From Bolinopsis microptera (taxonomy: Eukaryota > Ctenophora > Tentaculata > Lobata > Bolinopsidae): a DNA stretch of 64,000 bases. Numbering within the stretch: the first letter of the stretch is position 1; each line of letters begins with the position of its first letter. Shown here piece by piece: positions 11,061-23,532 of the stretch. Under the pieces are notes generated by a model. That model saw only the letters and a list, made by a program, of their open reading frames with translations, had not been told where the DNA came from and searched no databases. The stretch lies in contig NC_087083.1 of NCBI RefSeq assembly GCF_026151205.1, forward strand, positions 2,361,036 through 2,425,035, written 5' to 3'. The position numbers were made by a program, and so were the translations under genes.

Positions 11061-13535
11061 ACCCCCACGCAGCCCTCAGTGTGATGAGAGTACATACCCC
11101 CACACAGCCCTCAGTGTGATGAGAGTACATACCCCCACACAGCCCTCAGTGCGATGAGAGTACATACCCCCACACAGCCCTCAGTGTGATGAGAGTACAT
11201 ACCCCCACACAGCCCTCAGTGTGATGAGAGTACATACCCCCACACAGCCCTCAGTGTGATGAGAGTACATACCCTCACACAGCCCTCAGTGTGATGAGAG
11301 TACATACCCCCACACAGCCCTCAGTGTGATGAGAGTACATACCCCCACACAGCCCTCAGTGCGATGAGAGTACATACCCCCACACAGCCCTCAGTGTGAT
11401 GAGAGTACATACCCCCACACAGCCCTCAGTGTGATGAGAGTACATACCCCCACACAGCCCTCAGTGTGATGAGAGTACATACCCCCACACAGCCCTCAGT
11501 GTGATGAGAGTACATACCCCCACACAGCCCTCAGTGTGATGAGAGTACATACCCCCACACAGCCCTCAGTGTGATGAGAGTACATACCCCCACACAGCCC
11601 TCAGTGCGATGAGAGTACATACCCCCACACAGCCCTCAGTGTGATGAGAGTACATACCCCCACACAGCCCTCAGTGTGATGAGAGTACATACCCCCACAC
11701 AGCCCTCAGTGTGATGAGAGTACATACCCCCACACAGCCCTCAGTGTGATGAGAGTACATACCCCCACACAGCCCTCAGTGTTATGAGAGTACATACCCC
11801 CACACAGCCCTCAGTGTGATGAGAGTACATACCCCCACACAGCCCTCAGTGTGATGAGAGTACATACCCTCACACAGCCCTCAGTGTGATGAGAGTACAT
11901 ACCCCCACACAGCCCTCAGTGTGATAAGAGTACATACCCCCACACAGCCCTCAGTGCGATGAGAGTACATACCCCCACACAGCCCTCAGTGCGATGAGAG
12001 TACATACCCCCACACAGCCCTCAGTGCGATGAGAGTACATACCCCCACACAGCCCTCAGTGCGATGAGAGTACATACCCCCACACAGCCCTCAGTGCGAT
12101 GAGAGTACATACCCCCACACAGCCCTCAGTGTGATGAGAGTACATACCCTCACACAGCCCTCAGTGTGATGAGAGTACATACCCTCACACAGCCCTCAGT
12201 GTGATGAGAGTACATACCCCCACACAGCCCTCAGTGTGATGAGAGTACATACCCCCACACAGCCCTCAGTGTGATGAGAGTACATACCCTCACACAGCCC
12301 TCAGTGTGATGAGAGTACATACCCCCACACAGCCCTCAGTGTGATGAGAGTACATACCCCCACACAGCCCTCAGTGTGATGAGAGTACATACCCCCACAC
12401 AGCCCTCAGTGTGATGAGAGTACATACCCTCACACAGCCCTCAGTGTGATGAGAGTACATACCCCCACACAGCCCTCAGTGTGATGAAAGTACATACCCC
12501 CACACAGCCCTCAGTGTGATGAGAGTACATACCCCCACACAGCCCTCAGTGTGATGAGAGTACATACCCTCACACAGCCCTCAGTGTGATGAGAGTACAT
12601 ACCCCCACACAGCCCTCAGTGTGATGAGAGTACATACCCCCACACAGCCCTCAGTGTGATGAGAGTACATACCCCCACACAGCCCTCAGTGTGATGAGAG
12701 TACATACCCCCACACAGCCCTCAGTGTGATGAGAGTACATACCCCCACACAGCCCTCAGTGTGATGAGAGTACATACCCTCACACAGCCCTCAGTGTGAT
12801 GAGAGTACATACCCCCACACAGCCCTCAGTGTGATGAGAGTACATACCCCCACACAGCCCTCAGTGTGATGAGATTACATACCCCCACACAGCCCTCAGT
12901 GTGATGAGAGTACATACCCTCACACAGCCCTCAGTGTGATGAGAGTACATACCCCCACACAGCCCTCAGTGTGATGAGAGTACATACCCCCACACAGCCC
13001 TCAGTGTGATGAGAGTACATACCCCCACACAGCCCTCAGTGTGATGAGAGTACATACCCTCACACAGCCCTCAGTGTGATGAGAGTACATACCCCCACAC
13101 AGCCCTCAGTGTGATGAAAGTACATACCCCCACACAGCCCTCAGTGTGATGAGAGTACATACCCCCACACAGCCCTCAGTGTGATGAGAGTACATACCCT
13201 CACACAGCCCTCAGTGTGATGAGAGTACATACCCCCACACAGCCCTCAGTGTGATGAGAGTACATACCCCCACACAGCCCTCAGTGTGATGAGAGTACAT
13301 ACCCCCACACAGCCCTCAGTGTGATGAGATTACATACCCCCACACAGCCCTCAGTGTGATGAGAGTACATACCCTCACACAGCCCTCAGTGTGATGAGAG
13401 TACATACCCTCACACAGCCCTCAGTGTGATGAGAGTACATACCCTCACACAGCCCTCAGTGTGATGAGAGTACATACCCCACACAGCCCTCTGTGTGATG
13501 AGAGTACATACCCCCACACAGCCCTCTGTGTGATG
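11061..13535. repeat. 35-bp minisatellite, about 70 copies
   Basis: Units of 35 bases (CACACAGCCCTCAGTGTGAT...) run head to tail for nearly 2.5 kb. Recurring variants (GTGATG/GCGATG, CCCCC/CCCTC) occur in runs, for example five consecutive GCGATG copies near 11956-12100. This is the pattern left by unequal exchange. Degenerate copies lie at the right edge. Confidence 0.97.
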
Positions 13536-13542
13536 ATGTAGT

Positions 13543-13624
13543 TAAGCGCCTCACACATTACACACTCACTAAGCGCCTCACACATTACACACTCACTAAG
13601 CGCCTCACACATTACACACTCACT
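13543..13624. repeat. 27-bp tandem repeat, 3 copies
   Basis: Three identical units starting TAAGCGCCTCACACATTAC directly abut the end of the 35-bp array. Confidence 0.95.
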
Positions 13625-13775
13625 AGGCCCAGCACGGTCTTTGTGCGTGTACGAGAGGGCCATTATTGTAAAAGGAGACCATTAGCAAATTAAGCGACAC
13701 CTATACAGCTAGTGGGAGAGTGTGAGAGAGGAAGGCGTGTTTTTTGGGTGCGTGTAAGGATGTGAAGTGTAATGC

Positions 13776-14045
13776 TTATACGTTAATATATAATGATATT
13801 ATGTAGATTATATAGTACTTATACGTTAATATATGATATTATGTAGATTATATAGTATTTATACGTTAATATATGATATTATGTAGATTATATAGTTATA
13901 CGTTAATATATGATATTATGTAGATTATATAGTACTTATACGTTAATATATGATATTATGTAGATTATATAGTTATACGTTAATATATGATATTATGTAG
14001 ATTATATAGTTATACGTTAATATATGATATTATGTAGATTATATG
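13776..14045. repeat. AT-rich tandem repeat, about 7 copies
   Basis: Units of about 34-40 bases contain TTATACGTTAATATATGATA and TTATGTAGATTATATAG. Length differs by a variable TAC or TAT spacer between copies. Confidence 0.92.
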
Positions 14046-14156
14046 AGGTACGTGAAAGGATGTGAAACGTACACGTATGTAAAACGTATATGATAATACG
14101 TATAATACGTGTATAATGCGTTTATGTTACGTATATCAACTAATTCTATGTTGGAA

Positions 14157-14582
14157 TGCAGGTTTTACCTCCTAAGCAGTATCAGTTAGCAGGTAATACT
14201 AGGTTACTAGGTTACTAGGTTACTAGGTTACTAGTAACCTAGTAACCTAAGCAGTATCAGTTAGCAGGTAATACTGAGGGTCTCTAAGAATGCAGGTTTT
14301 ACCTCCTAAGCAGTATCAGTTAGCAGGTAATACTGAGGGTCTCTACTAATTCTATGTTGGAATGCAGGTTTTACCTCCTAAGCAGTATCAGTTAGCACTT
14401 TAGCAGGTAATACTAGGTTACTAGGTTACTAGGTTACTAGGTTACTAGGTTACTAGTAACCTAGTAACCTAGGCAGTATCAGTTAGCAGGTAATACTGAG
14501 GGTCTCTAGAAGCAGTATCAGTTAGCAGGTAATACTGAGGGTCTCTAAGCAGTGCAGTTAGCAGGTAATACTGAGGGTCTCT
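14157..14582. repeat. Compound repeat with embedded GGTTACTA palindromes
   Basis: Blocks of GCAGTATCAGTTAGCAGGTAA and TACTGAGGGTCTCTA recur about five times. Twice they are interrupted by (AGGTTACT)n, which meets its own inverse (AGTAACCT)n head-on (about 14203-14248 and 14413-14470), so each makes a perfect short cruciform. The second has one more unit than the first. Confidence 0.9.
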
Positions 14583-15290
14583 AAGTTACGCTTTCTGAAC
14601 CTTTTTGTTGACAGGAACCTTTAAAAACTTACAAAAATTTGAGGTGCATTCCAAGAATAATTTAGGGCACAGGAGTGTACCTGGAACAGGTTAAAAAATA
14701 GTTTCGATAACTGAAATAGTTGACTACCCCTTTACTAGTATGTAATCATAATTATAGTATATATTATATACTTATATAATTATAAACAAATACCTGCGAC
14801 CTACTTAGCTTTTGTTTTGATAAATTAATTATAGTTCACCATCATGGTATGATATAATATAGTATCTAATAACTACACATATTATAACACTGCCATAGTA
14901 ACTAGTTATCATCGGGAGGATCAAATAATATAATGGTTTAAGATATGGGTAATAATATTTACTATAACAGATAGACTGGTATTTGATCGGAATTAGACCC
15001 GGAATCTGATGATAATGGTTGTAACTCCCAGTGACACAGGCATCACGTAGGATAGCACGTACAGTGCATTTTAGTGTATGTATTGAAGTGTGTACAGCAA
15101 GATTGATACCAGTGAAAAACATGAACCACTAAAAACTTAAAAAGCCATTTAAAAAAACAGTCACTACAAAAAGAGTCTAGAACACACTACACAGTACATA
15201 CGTACAAAGCACAATTAAGGTAAGATCTGATGAAATAACATTCTTCTTATCAAGTCCCCCCTCTCTTATCTCCAGCCCGCATACATCACA
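14583..15290. other. Unassigned sequence
   Basis: No recognisable gene. A 97-codon minus-strand frame at 14829-15122 lacks recognisable features. Confidence 0.5.
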
Positions 15291-15297
15291 ACTCAAA

Positions 15298-15510
15298 CCC
15301 TGACGTCACCAATCCCCCTCCCACGTGACCCAGGCACTGCTCTATCATTGGTCAATACCGCTCATCTCCAGCTCTTATTGGCTGCTGAGGACTTGTCAGA
15401 ACCGCCACTACATAAGCCCTATAATGTCTTAAGTGGCGGAGGTGGATATCCACCAATGGGAGGTGAGAACGGGGAGCACGTGACAGGTTGTGACCAATGA
15501 GCGGGGAGGA
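15298..15510. promoter_or_regulatory. Promoter-like cluster: CRE, CCAAT and E-boxes
   Basis: A full CRE (TGACGTCA) at 15301 overlaps a CCAAT box. CACGTG lies at 15322 and 15478. ATTGG/CCAAT motifs lie near 15357, 15377, 15453 and 15493. The segment has more GC than its flanks. It has the composition of an animal promoter, possibly bidirectional, but no downstream coding exon was identified on either strand. Confidence 0.45.
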
Positions 15511-16966
15511 GGAAGACGACTGTCAGGTCGGGGTGTTCCGATCTCAAACGTTCGTAATGCCCGCTTGTTTTGTAGTATGTAATGTTATATTATATCCTCT
15601 TCTTGTTTGCTTAGCACTTAGTTAAGCAGTTAGTACTGAAGCAGTTAACTGAAGCAGTACACACTTTGTTGGAAGTAGGAGTAGCACCCGTGTAGGGAGT
15701 GTATATAATACTGGTAGTACGGGTGGTGGCACGTGGTTTCAATCTGTCTACACTGTACACCACTTAACCGTAAAACATAGCAGTAATCACCCCTGGTCTG
15801 CACCCTAATTTCAATACTCCTCAAGTACACGGATTCAAGTCATTACCCCCACCACCCAGCTAAGAGCCAGAGACGGCTCCACATTTTAATTAGGCCCCAC
15901 ATTTTAATTAATCAACCGTTTGGGTAATACAATTCCATTGTTGAATATGCAAGTATTTACAGAGAGAGTTACTGGAGCTGGTTTATTTGGGGCCTCTCCT
16001 GGCCACATTTGGTGGGTGCCAGGCAGATTGTTGGTTGTTGTAGTGGTCTTTGTTTTGTTGAATAGTTACGGACACCTATCTTCAAATTATATCCGAGCAA
16101 TCGTTTTTGGACGAAAGACGATAAATAGTAGTTGGCTCTACAACTAGTAGTTCGCTCAACACTGCGCTACATTTTTATCAACACTCTAGAGCCTGTAAAC
16201 ATTTAAATGATCTGGCTCTCCTGGTTTTAATTTGTTTTTGATGGCCGACTAAGAAAAGCCGACACCGCCGCCCCTTGTTTTTAACCACAACCACTCTTTT
16301 ATTGAAATGTTATGTGTTTTTCTTTTCGATGTTCCCGGTCCTTTGGCGAGCGGCGATGTTGGTTTATTGTTTGGGTGGGCAGTTAGCTTAAAGTTTTTCA
16401 AGTTGCTGTTTGATCTTGATAGGTCATGTCTTTGTTTGGACTTGCATTTCTTGAGTGTTGGTGCTCGATTTATTTTAGTATGCTTAGATTTGATGATTAA
16501 CAGGCCGCCTAGTATGTTATTATTATTTCATCAATCATGTAAATCTCTAACTCAAAGGCTTCAGTTAGAACACTGAATGCGCTAGCATCCTGATAGTGAA
16601 CTTCATAGAACTTGAGGCAGATGAACTTTGTAACAGTGATTCTGGGTTTTGATAGGTGAATGATTGAAGCTATTTGGTTATTCGCTGTCACGTGACTAAT
16701 GTTCTCCTTCCACCAGTATGAAGTGGGTAAATATTGTACCCTTACTTATTACTAGCACTAAGCACGCTCATTGTGAAATTAAAACAACACGTTTAATATA
16801 TTATCCTGTAAATTATGAACTCTATATCACACCCAGATAGCTCATAGCACATATATATACTCAAACCAAATAGTTCACCTTCAACCAAGATCTATAGCGG
16901 CACACACCTCCTATAATACTATAGTAATAGACTAATAGTACTATATTAATACTATGGTAAATGGGT
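15511..16966. other. Unassigned sequence
   Basis: Short open frames (15645-15830 minus, 15920-16147 plus, 16307-16576 plus) show no recognised domain. A small repeat of GAAGCAGTTAACT type lies near 15630-15658. Confidence 0.45.
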
Positions 16967-17279
16967 CAATGCCGACTGGCTGGTAGGTATTTGAGACCCC
17001 AAAATGGCTATCAGAGGGCCGTTAGAGAGCTGATGGGCTGTTAGAGGGCTGAACTTAGGATTTCCCTAACAGCCATCTAACAGCCCTTTCCACCCACCTC
17101 GGTCAGCTCTTTCTTTTAGGGAGAATCTTAACAGCCCTCTAACAGCCGGTCAACAACCGGCTAAAAGCCGCACTTACTAATAGCCGCGTTTTGTTATGGC
17201 TGTTAACAGGCTGTTATAGGGTACCGTTACAACCCTCTAACAACCGGCTATTAACCGGTTAAATAGCCAGTCGGTATTG
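16967..17279. mobile_element. Small foldback/MITE-like element
   Basis: The ends are 15-base inverted repeats (CAATGCCGACTGGCT and, inverted with one mismatch, AGCCAGTCGGTATTG). The interior carries several inverted CTGTTAGAGGGCT / AGCCCTCTAACAGCC segments. It has no coding capacity. Its size (313 bp), terminal repeats and AT-rich flanks fit a non-autonomous DNA transposon; the superfamily is undetermined and no clear target duplication was seen. Confidence 0.65.
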
Positions 17280-17460
17280 TACATATTTTTATATATATAC
17301 TATTACTTTTATATATACTATTATAGGATATACCATAATACTAATATGTACTATAATGCTATATATTTTTACATATAATACTATAATTTAGTAGCTCACA
17401 CACACGCTCTCTCTTTTTCTCTGTAGCGCGATCAGGGCATTACGCTATGGTATAATACTA

Positions 17461-20178
17461 ACCTCACAAGATATGGTATATAGTAATAGTAAGAACATGC
17501 TATACTAACCACACAAGATATGGTATATAATAATAGTAAGAACATGCTATACTAACCTCACAAGATATGGTATATAATAATAGTAAGAACATGCTATACT
17601 AACCACACAAGATATGGTATATAATAATAGTAAGAACATGCTATACTAACCTCACAAGATATGGTATATAATAATAGTAAGAACATGCTATACTAACCAC
17701 ACAAGATATGGTATATAATAATAGTAAGAACATGCTATACTAACCACACAAGATATGGTATATAATAATAGTAAGAACATGCTATACTAACCACACAAGA
17801 TATGGTATATAATAATAGTAAGAACATGCTATACTAACCACACAAGATATGGTATATAATAATAGTAAGAACATGCTATACTAACCACACAAGATATGGT
17901 ATATAATAATAGTAAGAACATGCTATACTAACCACACAAGATATGGTATATAATAATAGTAAGAACATGCTATACTAACCACACAAGATATGGTATATAA
18001 TAATAGTAAGAACATGCTATACTAACCACACAAGATATGGTATATAATAATAGTAAGAACATGCTATACTAACCACACAAGATATGGTATATAATAATAG
18101 TAAGAACATGCTATACTAACCACACAAGATATGGTATATAATAATAGTAAGAACATGCTATACTAACCTCACAAGATATGGTATATAATAATAGTAAGAA
18201 CATGCTATACTAACCACACAAGATATGGTATATAATAATAGTAAGAACATGCTATACTAACCACACAAGATATGGTATATAATAATAGTAAGAACATGCT
18301 ATACTAACCACACAAGATATGGTATATAATAATAGTAAGAACATGCTATACTAACCATACAAGATATGGTATATAATAATAGTAAGAACATGCTATACTA
18401 ACCACACAAGATATAGTATATAATAATAGTAAGAACATGCTATACTAACCACACAAGATATGGTATATAATAATAGTAAGAACATGCTATACTAACCATA
18501 CAAGATATGGTATATAATAATAGTAAGAACATGCTATACTAACCACACAAGATATGGTATATAATAATAGTAAGAACATGCTATACTAACCACACAAGAT
18601 ATGGTATATAATAATAGTAAGAACATGCTATACTAACCACACAAGATATGGTATATAATAATAGTAAGAACATGCTGTACTAACCACACAAGATATGGTA
18701 TATAGTAATAGTAAGAACATGCTATACTAACCACACAAGATATGGTATATAATAATAGTAAGAACATGCTATACTAACCACACAAGATATGGTATATAAT
18801 AATAGTAAGAACATGCTATACTAACCACACAAGATATGGTATATAATAATAGTAAGAACATGCTATACTAACCACACAAGATATGGTATATAATAATAGT
18901 AAGAACATGCTATACTAACCACACAAGATATGGTATATAATAATAGTAAGAACATGCTGTACTAACCACACAAGATATGGTATATAATAATAGTAAGAAC
19001 ATGCTATACTAACCACACAAGATATGGTATATAATAATAGTAAGAACATGCTATACTAACCACACAAGATATGGTATATAATAATAGTAAGAACATGCTA
19101 TACTAACCACACAAGATATGGTATATAGTAATAGTAAGAACATGCTATACTAACCTCACAAGATATGGTATATAGTAATAGTAAGAACATGTTATACTAA
19201 CCACACAAGATATGGTATATAATAATAGTAAGAACATGCTATACTAACCACACAAGATATGGTATATAATAATAGTAAGAACATGCTATACTAACCACAC
19301 AAGATATGGTATATAATAATAGTAAGAACATGCTATACTAACCACACAAGATATGGTATATAATAATAGTAAGAACATGCTATACTAACCACACAAGATA
19401 TGGTATATAATAATAGTAAGAACATGCTATACTAACCACACAAGATATGGTATATAATAATAGTAAGAACATGCTATACTAACCTCACAAGATATGGTAT
19501 ATAATAATAATAAGAACATGCTATACTAACCACACAAGATATGGTATATAATAATAGTAAGAACATGCTATACTAACCTCACAAGATATGGTATATAATA
19601 ATAGTAAGAACATGCTATACTAACCTCACAAGATATGGTATATAATAATAGTAAGAACATGGTATACTAACCACACAAGATATGGTATATAATAATAGTA
19701 AGAACATGCTATACTAACCACACAAGATATGGTATATAATAATAGTAAGAACATGCTATACTAACCACACAAGATATGGTATATAATAATAGTAAGAACA
19801 TGCTATACTAACCACACAAGATATGGTATATAATAATAGTAAGAACATGCTATACTAACCACACAAGATATGGTATATAATAATAGTAAGAACATGCTAT
19901 ACTAACCACACAAGATATGGTATATAATAATAGTAAGAACATGCTATACTAACCACACAAGATATGGTATATAATAATAGTAAGAACATGCTATACTAAC
20001 CACACAAGATATGGTATATAATAATAGTAAGAACATGCTATACTAACCACACAAGATATGGTATATAATAATAGTAAGAACATGCTATACTAACCACACA
20101 AGATATGGTATATAATAATAGTAAGAACATGCTATACTAACCACACAAGATATGGTATATAATAATAGTAAGAACATG
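17461..20178. repeat. 47-bp minisatellite, about 58 copies
   Basis: Units of 47 bases (ACACAAGATATGGTATATAA...) run for 2.7 kb, the longest array in the window. Variants CCTCAC/CCACAC and TAGTAAT/TAATAAT are scattered. It is AT-rich and stop-rich in all frames. Confidence 0.97.
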
Positions 20179-20311
20179 TCCTAATAGTCTACTTCTTTAA
20201 CGGCTAGTACTGTAGTATATTATATAAGTTATATAATATATTATACACTATATAACACTATATTATATATTGATAACACGCTGCTGTTTACTTGTGAAAA
20301 CAAAGGCTTGG

Positions 20312-20899
20312 TCCCCGTGTGGGCTCCTCCCTTTAGTGAACAGTGGGAATAGGAGGAGGGCCGTGTGGCCCCTCCCTTTAGTGAATAGTGGGAATAGGAA
20401 GGGGCCGTGTGGTCCCTCCCTTTAGTGAACAGTGGGAATAGGAGGGGGCCGTGTGGCCCCTCCCTTTAGTGAACAGTGGGAATAGGAGGGGGTCCCCGTG
20501 TGGCCCCTCCCTTTAGTGAATAGTGGGAATAGGAGGGGGCCGTGTGGCCCCTCCCTTTAGTGAACAGTGGGAATAGGAGGTGATCCCCGTGTGGCCCCTC
20601 CCTTTAGTGAATAGTGGGAATAGGAGGGGGCCGTGTGGTCCCTCCCTTTAATGAACAGTGGGAATAGGAGGGGGCCGTGTGGCTTCTCCCTTTAGTGAAC
20701 AGTGGGAATAGGAGGGGGTCCCCGTGTGGCCCCTCCCTTTAGTGAATAGGAGGGGGCCGTGTGGCCCCTCCCTTAAGTGAACAGTGGGAATAGGAGGGGT
20801 CCCCGTGTTGGCCCCTCCCTTTAGTGAATAGTGGGAATAGGAGGGGGCCGTGTGGCCCCTCCCTTTAGTGAACAGTGGGAATAAGAGGGGGGGGGGGGG
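20312..20899. repeat. About 44-bp G/C-rich minisatellite ending in poly-G
   Basis: About 13 units contain CCTCCCTTTAGTGAACAGTG and AATAGGAGGGGG, with alternating spacer variants (GGCCGTGTGG or GGTCCCCGTGTGG). The last copy ends in a run of about 13 G at 20887-20899. Confidence 0.93.
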
Positions 20900-21795
20900 C
20901 TAGTATTGTAGTATATTATATTCTATATTTTAGTATATGGGCAATTTCATGAAACATGAACAAGGAGGGAAAAAAATAAATTTCAGTTATGGCACTAGCT
21001 TTGATTGGAGTCTGAAAGAGAAGATTATAAACTGTTAGACACAAAAAACCGCTTATAAATATCTCACTTCGTTTTTGTGTTATCGCGTTTTCAAAATACC
21101 CATAAATTGTCATGTTTTACAGGCTAAAACTACTCTATAATAAAAGCTGTTTACTAAAAAGAGATTGTTGTAATATTCATTAATTCTTGATCTGTAAAGG
21201 TGCATACCACTTCACTGAAGCTGTATGCAAAATTTGGGACTCAAAATTTAAGCAGATTCGGAGCAATGCTATTCTACTTTCTCCTGTTTTTAGTGTAAAT
21301 TACTATACATAAATAACAAAAAAGTTTTCTGCTGGCCACATTTCATGTTATTTCTTGCTGAAATCTTGCTAAAACAAGCTAACTCTGATGTCAAGACATA
21401 ATGTACTTGTTTATTTAGATCCATAGATATCAGATCATGTCAATACCAGCGTCAAGTAAGTTACATGTCAAGTAATTTACGTGTCAAGTAATTTACACAT
21501 ATGCTTTTTATTCAGTAATAGTAGTAAAACACAACAAGTAACGATTGTCAAACAGAATAAAAGTTATTTAAAAGTGATAATAGATTGGTTCTGGTCGGAA
21601 TTTCATTAAAGAAATCTATAAAAATGGTTAAAAATGGTTAAAAATTGACTTTTCGAAAATAATACTTTACTTTACAGAAAATCCAGTGGCCTGCTTGAAC
21701 ACAAATTTTGAGCTGGGAAACATTCGTACATTTACGCCCACCTACCTACTCTGTATAACTGGGCTAACTGTGGACCCAATCAGTGGATCAATCAA
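20900..21795. other. Unassigned AT-rich sequence
   Basis: Three copies of a 16-base GTCAAGTAATTTAC-type repeat lie near 21450-21497. Otherwise nothing was recognised. Confidence 0.5.
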
Positions 21796-22382
21796 CCAAT
21801 TAAGGGGGCCGGGGGGTCTTCATCAAAATTCCCTCGAAATTGACTTTTTAGTTGTTTCTGATAGAAGGGAGTGATATCTATCAGATGCTTTTGGTCCCAT
21901 GGAAAAATATTATTCCTAGCCGAAATTATTGTCGGTCAAAGGTCAGCACTTATGTGTAATTGTATTGTGCGAGCGATTTTCAACCCCTGTCCTGAAAATT
22001 GAGTCTAAAAATCTATTTTCTCCTACATGTTTTTAGCAATCACCCTGAAACTTTCAGGATATGTTCTAGAGATAATTTAAAAGAGATGAGCCAAACAGAA
22101 TTTTGAGATAGGCCTTTAAACATATTTTATTCGATTTTGAAAATCTTGGACCTCGTTTTTTGACGATTTTTTGAGGTCCAAGATTTTCAAAAATTGAAAA
22201 TCGCTCGCGCAATACAATTACACATAAGCGCTGACATTTGACCGATAATAATTTCGTCTAGGAACAATATTTTTCCATGGGACCAAAAGCATCTGATAGA
22301 TATCACTCCCCTCTATTAGAAACAACTATAAAGTCAATTTCGAGAAAATTTTGATGAAGGCCCCCCCGGCCCCCTTAATTGG
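21796..22382. mobile_element. Foldback DNA element with about 190-bp inverted arms
   Basis: The arms at 21796-21981 and about 22195-22382 are reverse complements with roughly 90 percent identity by eye. They begin and end CCAATTAAGGGGGCC. The centre has a second hairpin, with TTGAAAATCTTGGACCTC meeting its inverse. No transposase frame is present. Diverged partial copies occur at about 40712-40845 and 46428-46590, so this is a dispersed family. It is likely a non-autonomous DNA transposon; the superfamily is unknown. Confidence 0.8.
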
Positions 22383-23118
22383 CTAATGATAAACTGATAT
22401 ATCATTATTAATCATATATTACATAGTTCATACACTTAGCAAACGAATTAAAGACAAAGGGGCAGCTTTAAACAGTTAAAATCAAAGGATTGTGTAACAG
22501 TGTAAACTACTTGACACAAAAGAGTAACTTACTTTACAAGGAACAAAGGCTTCTACAGAACACAGCTATTAACCATTTACCAAAACAAACCCTTTCCAGT
22601 ACAGGCAAGACATTTGCCAGTGTGCATGAAAAATATTTAAATGTTTACTCTCACACCTGGGCACGAAATGAGATTTCAATACACGTTGGTCAGGAATGTC
22701 AATTTGTGCCCTGTAATTTACTTTACATTTTCAAACGTGCCTCACTCAAAAGCCATAGCAGTTGGAGAAAAAATCTTAATATAGCTGTGTGTGGAGTACA
22801 TAGGAGATGTTTCATGCAATTTATCATGATTCTGTTATGTTTGTGTAATGCTTGAGAGTCAGAATAAGGCCAAATTTTTGTGCAAAGTGTAATTTACTTT
22901 ACGTGAAATCGCCCATATAACACCATCGACATCAAGGTTTACAAGGTTTACAAAAAATAGATCTATATTACAGTGAGATAATGTCAGATCAGCATAGCTA
23001 AAGGTCAAAGTCCGAAATCCAAATAGAAAATCCGTTACCATTAAGGTGTTTGATGAGTGTAAAGAAAAAGTGAAAATGAAGGGGCTGTGGAGGAAATGTG
23101 ATATCCCGTACTGAGACA
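22383..23118. other. Unassigned sequence
   Basis: Contains open frames at 22490-22855 (plus) and 22859-23161 (minus) with no recognised motif or splice structure. Their proximity to the LINE remnant suggests decayed repeat DNA. Confidence 0.4.
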
Positions 23119-23532
23119 CTAATGTTCGTGTTTCTTCTTTATAGGGAATCGTGTTCTGCACAGCTGAGCGACGAACTTGGTGAATTCCACTATGTGCTCC
23201 GGTAGAAAGAGGCTCTTCATGTCATGAAATAGTAATGACTTTGTGGGCTCCTTCATGTTAGTCCTACTGGAATGGTACCTGGGACATGTTCTAAGGAAGT
23301 GTTCTTCATCTTCTATTATCGGATCAACACAAGGAAGATTAACAAAGAGCTCCATCATGGACTTTTCGCTGCAGAATTCACAAATTCTGTGATGTTGACT
23401 TCCAGTTCTGCTCCCATATCTTCCAGTTTCTACGTTTAGCTTATGTCCGCTCATTCGGATCCTAGCCACTAAGTTGCTTCTATTATATACAGTATAGTAT
23501 GTACTATAATATTTAGTTACCATGTATGTCAT
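23119..23532 (-). pseudogene. LINE retrotransposon remnant, ORF2 C-terminus
   Basis: The minus-strand frame reads a typical carboxy end of a non-LTR retrotransposon polyprotein. A basic segment with a SGHKLNVETGRY motif is followed by C-x2-C (CEFC) and, after an acidic EDEEH, by H-x4-C (HFLRTC) and a PRYHSSR tail. This Cys/His zinc-binding region follows the reverse transcriptase domain in CR1/Jockey-like LINEs. Only about 130 codons remain: the reverse transcriptase and endonuclease parts are absent upstream (higher coordinates), as in common 5'-truncated insertions. It is non-functional. The exact clade cannot be set from this fragment. Confidence 0.8.

Noticed and set aside
2447-20178. Possible CRISPR-like repeat arrays
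   Set aside because: Units abut with no variable spacers and the genome is clearly eukaryotic.
22490-22855. 121-codon plus-strand frame
   Set aside because: No domain, no codon or splice evidence, and it lies between a foldback element and a LINE fragment.
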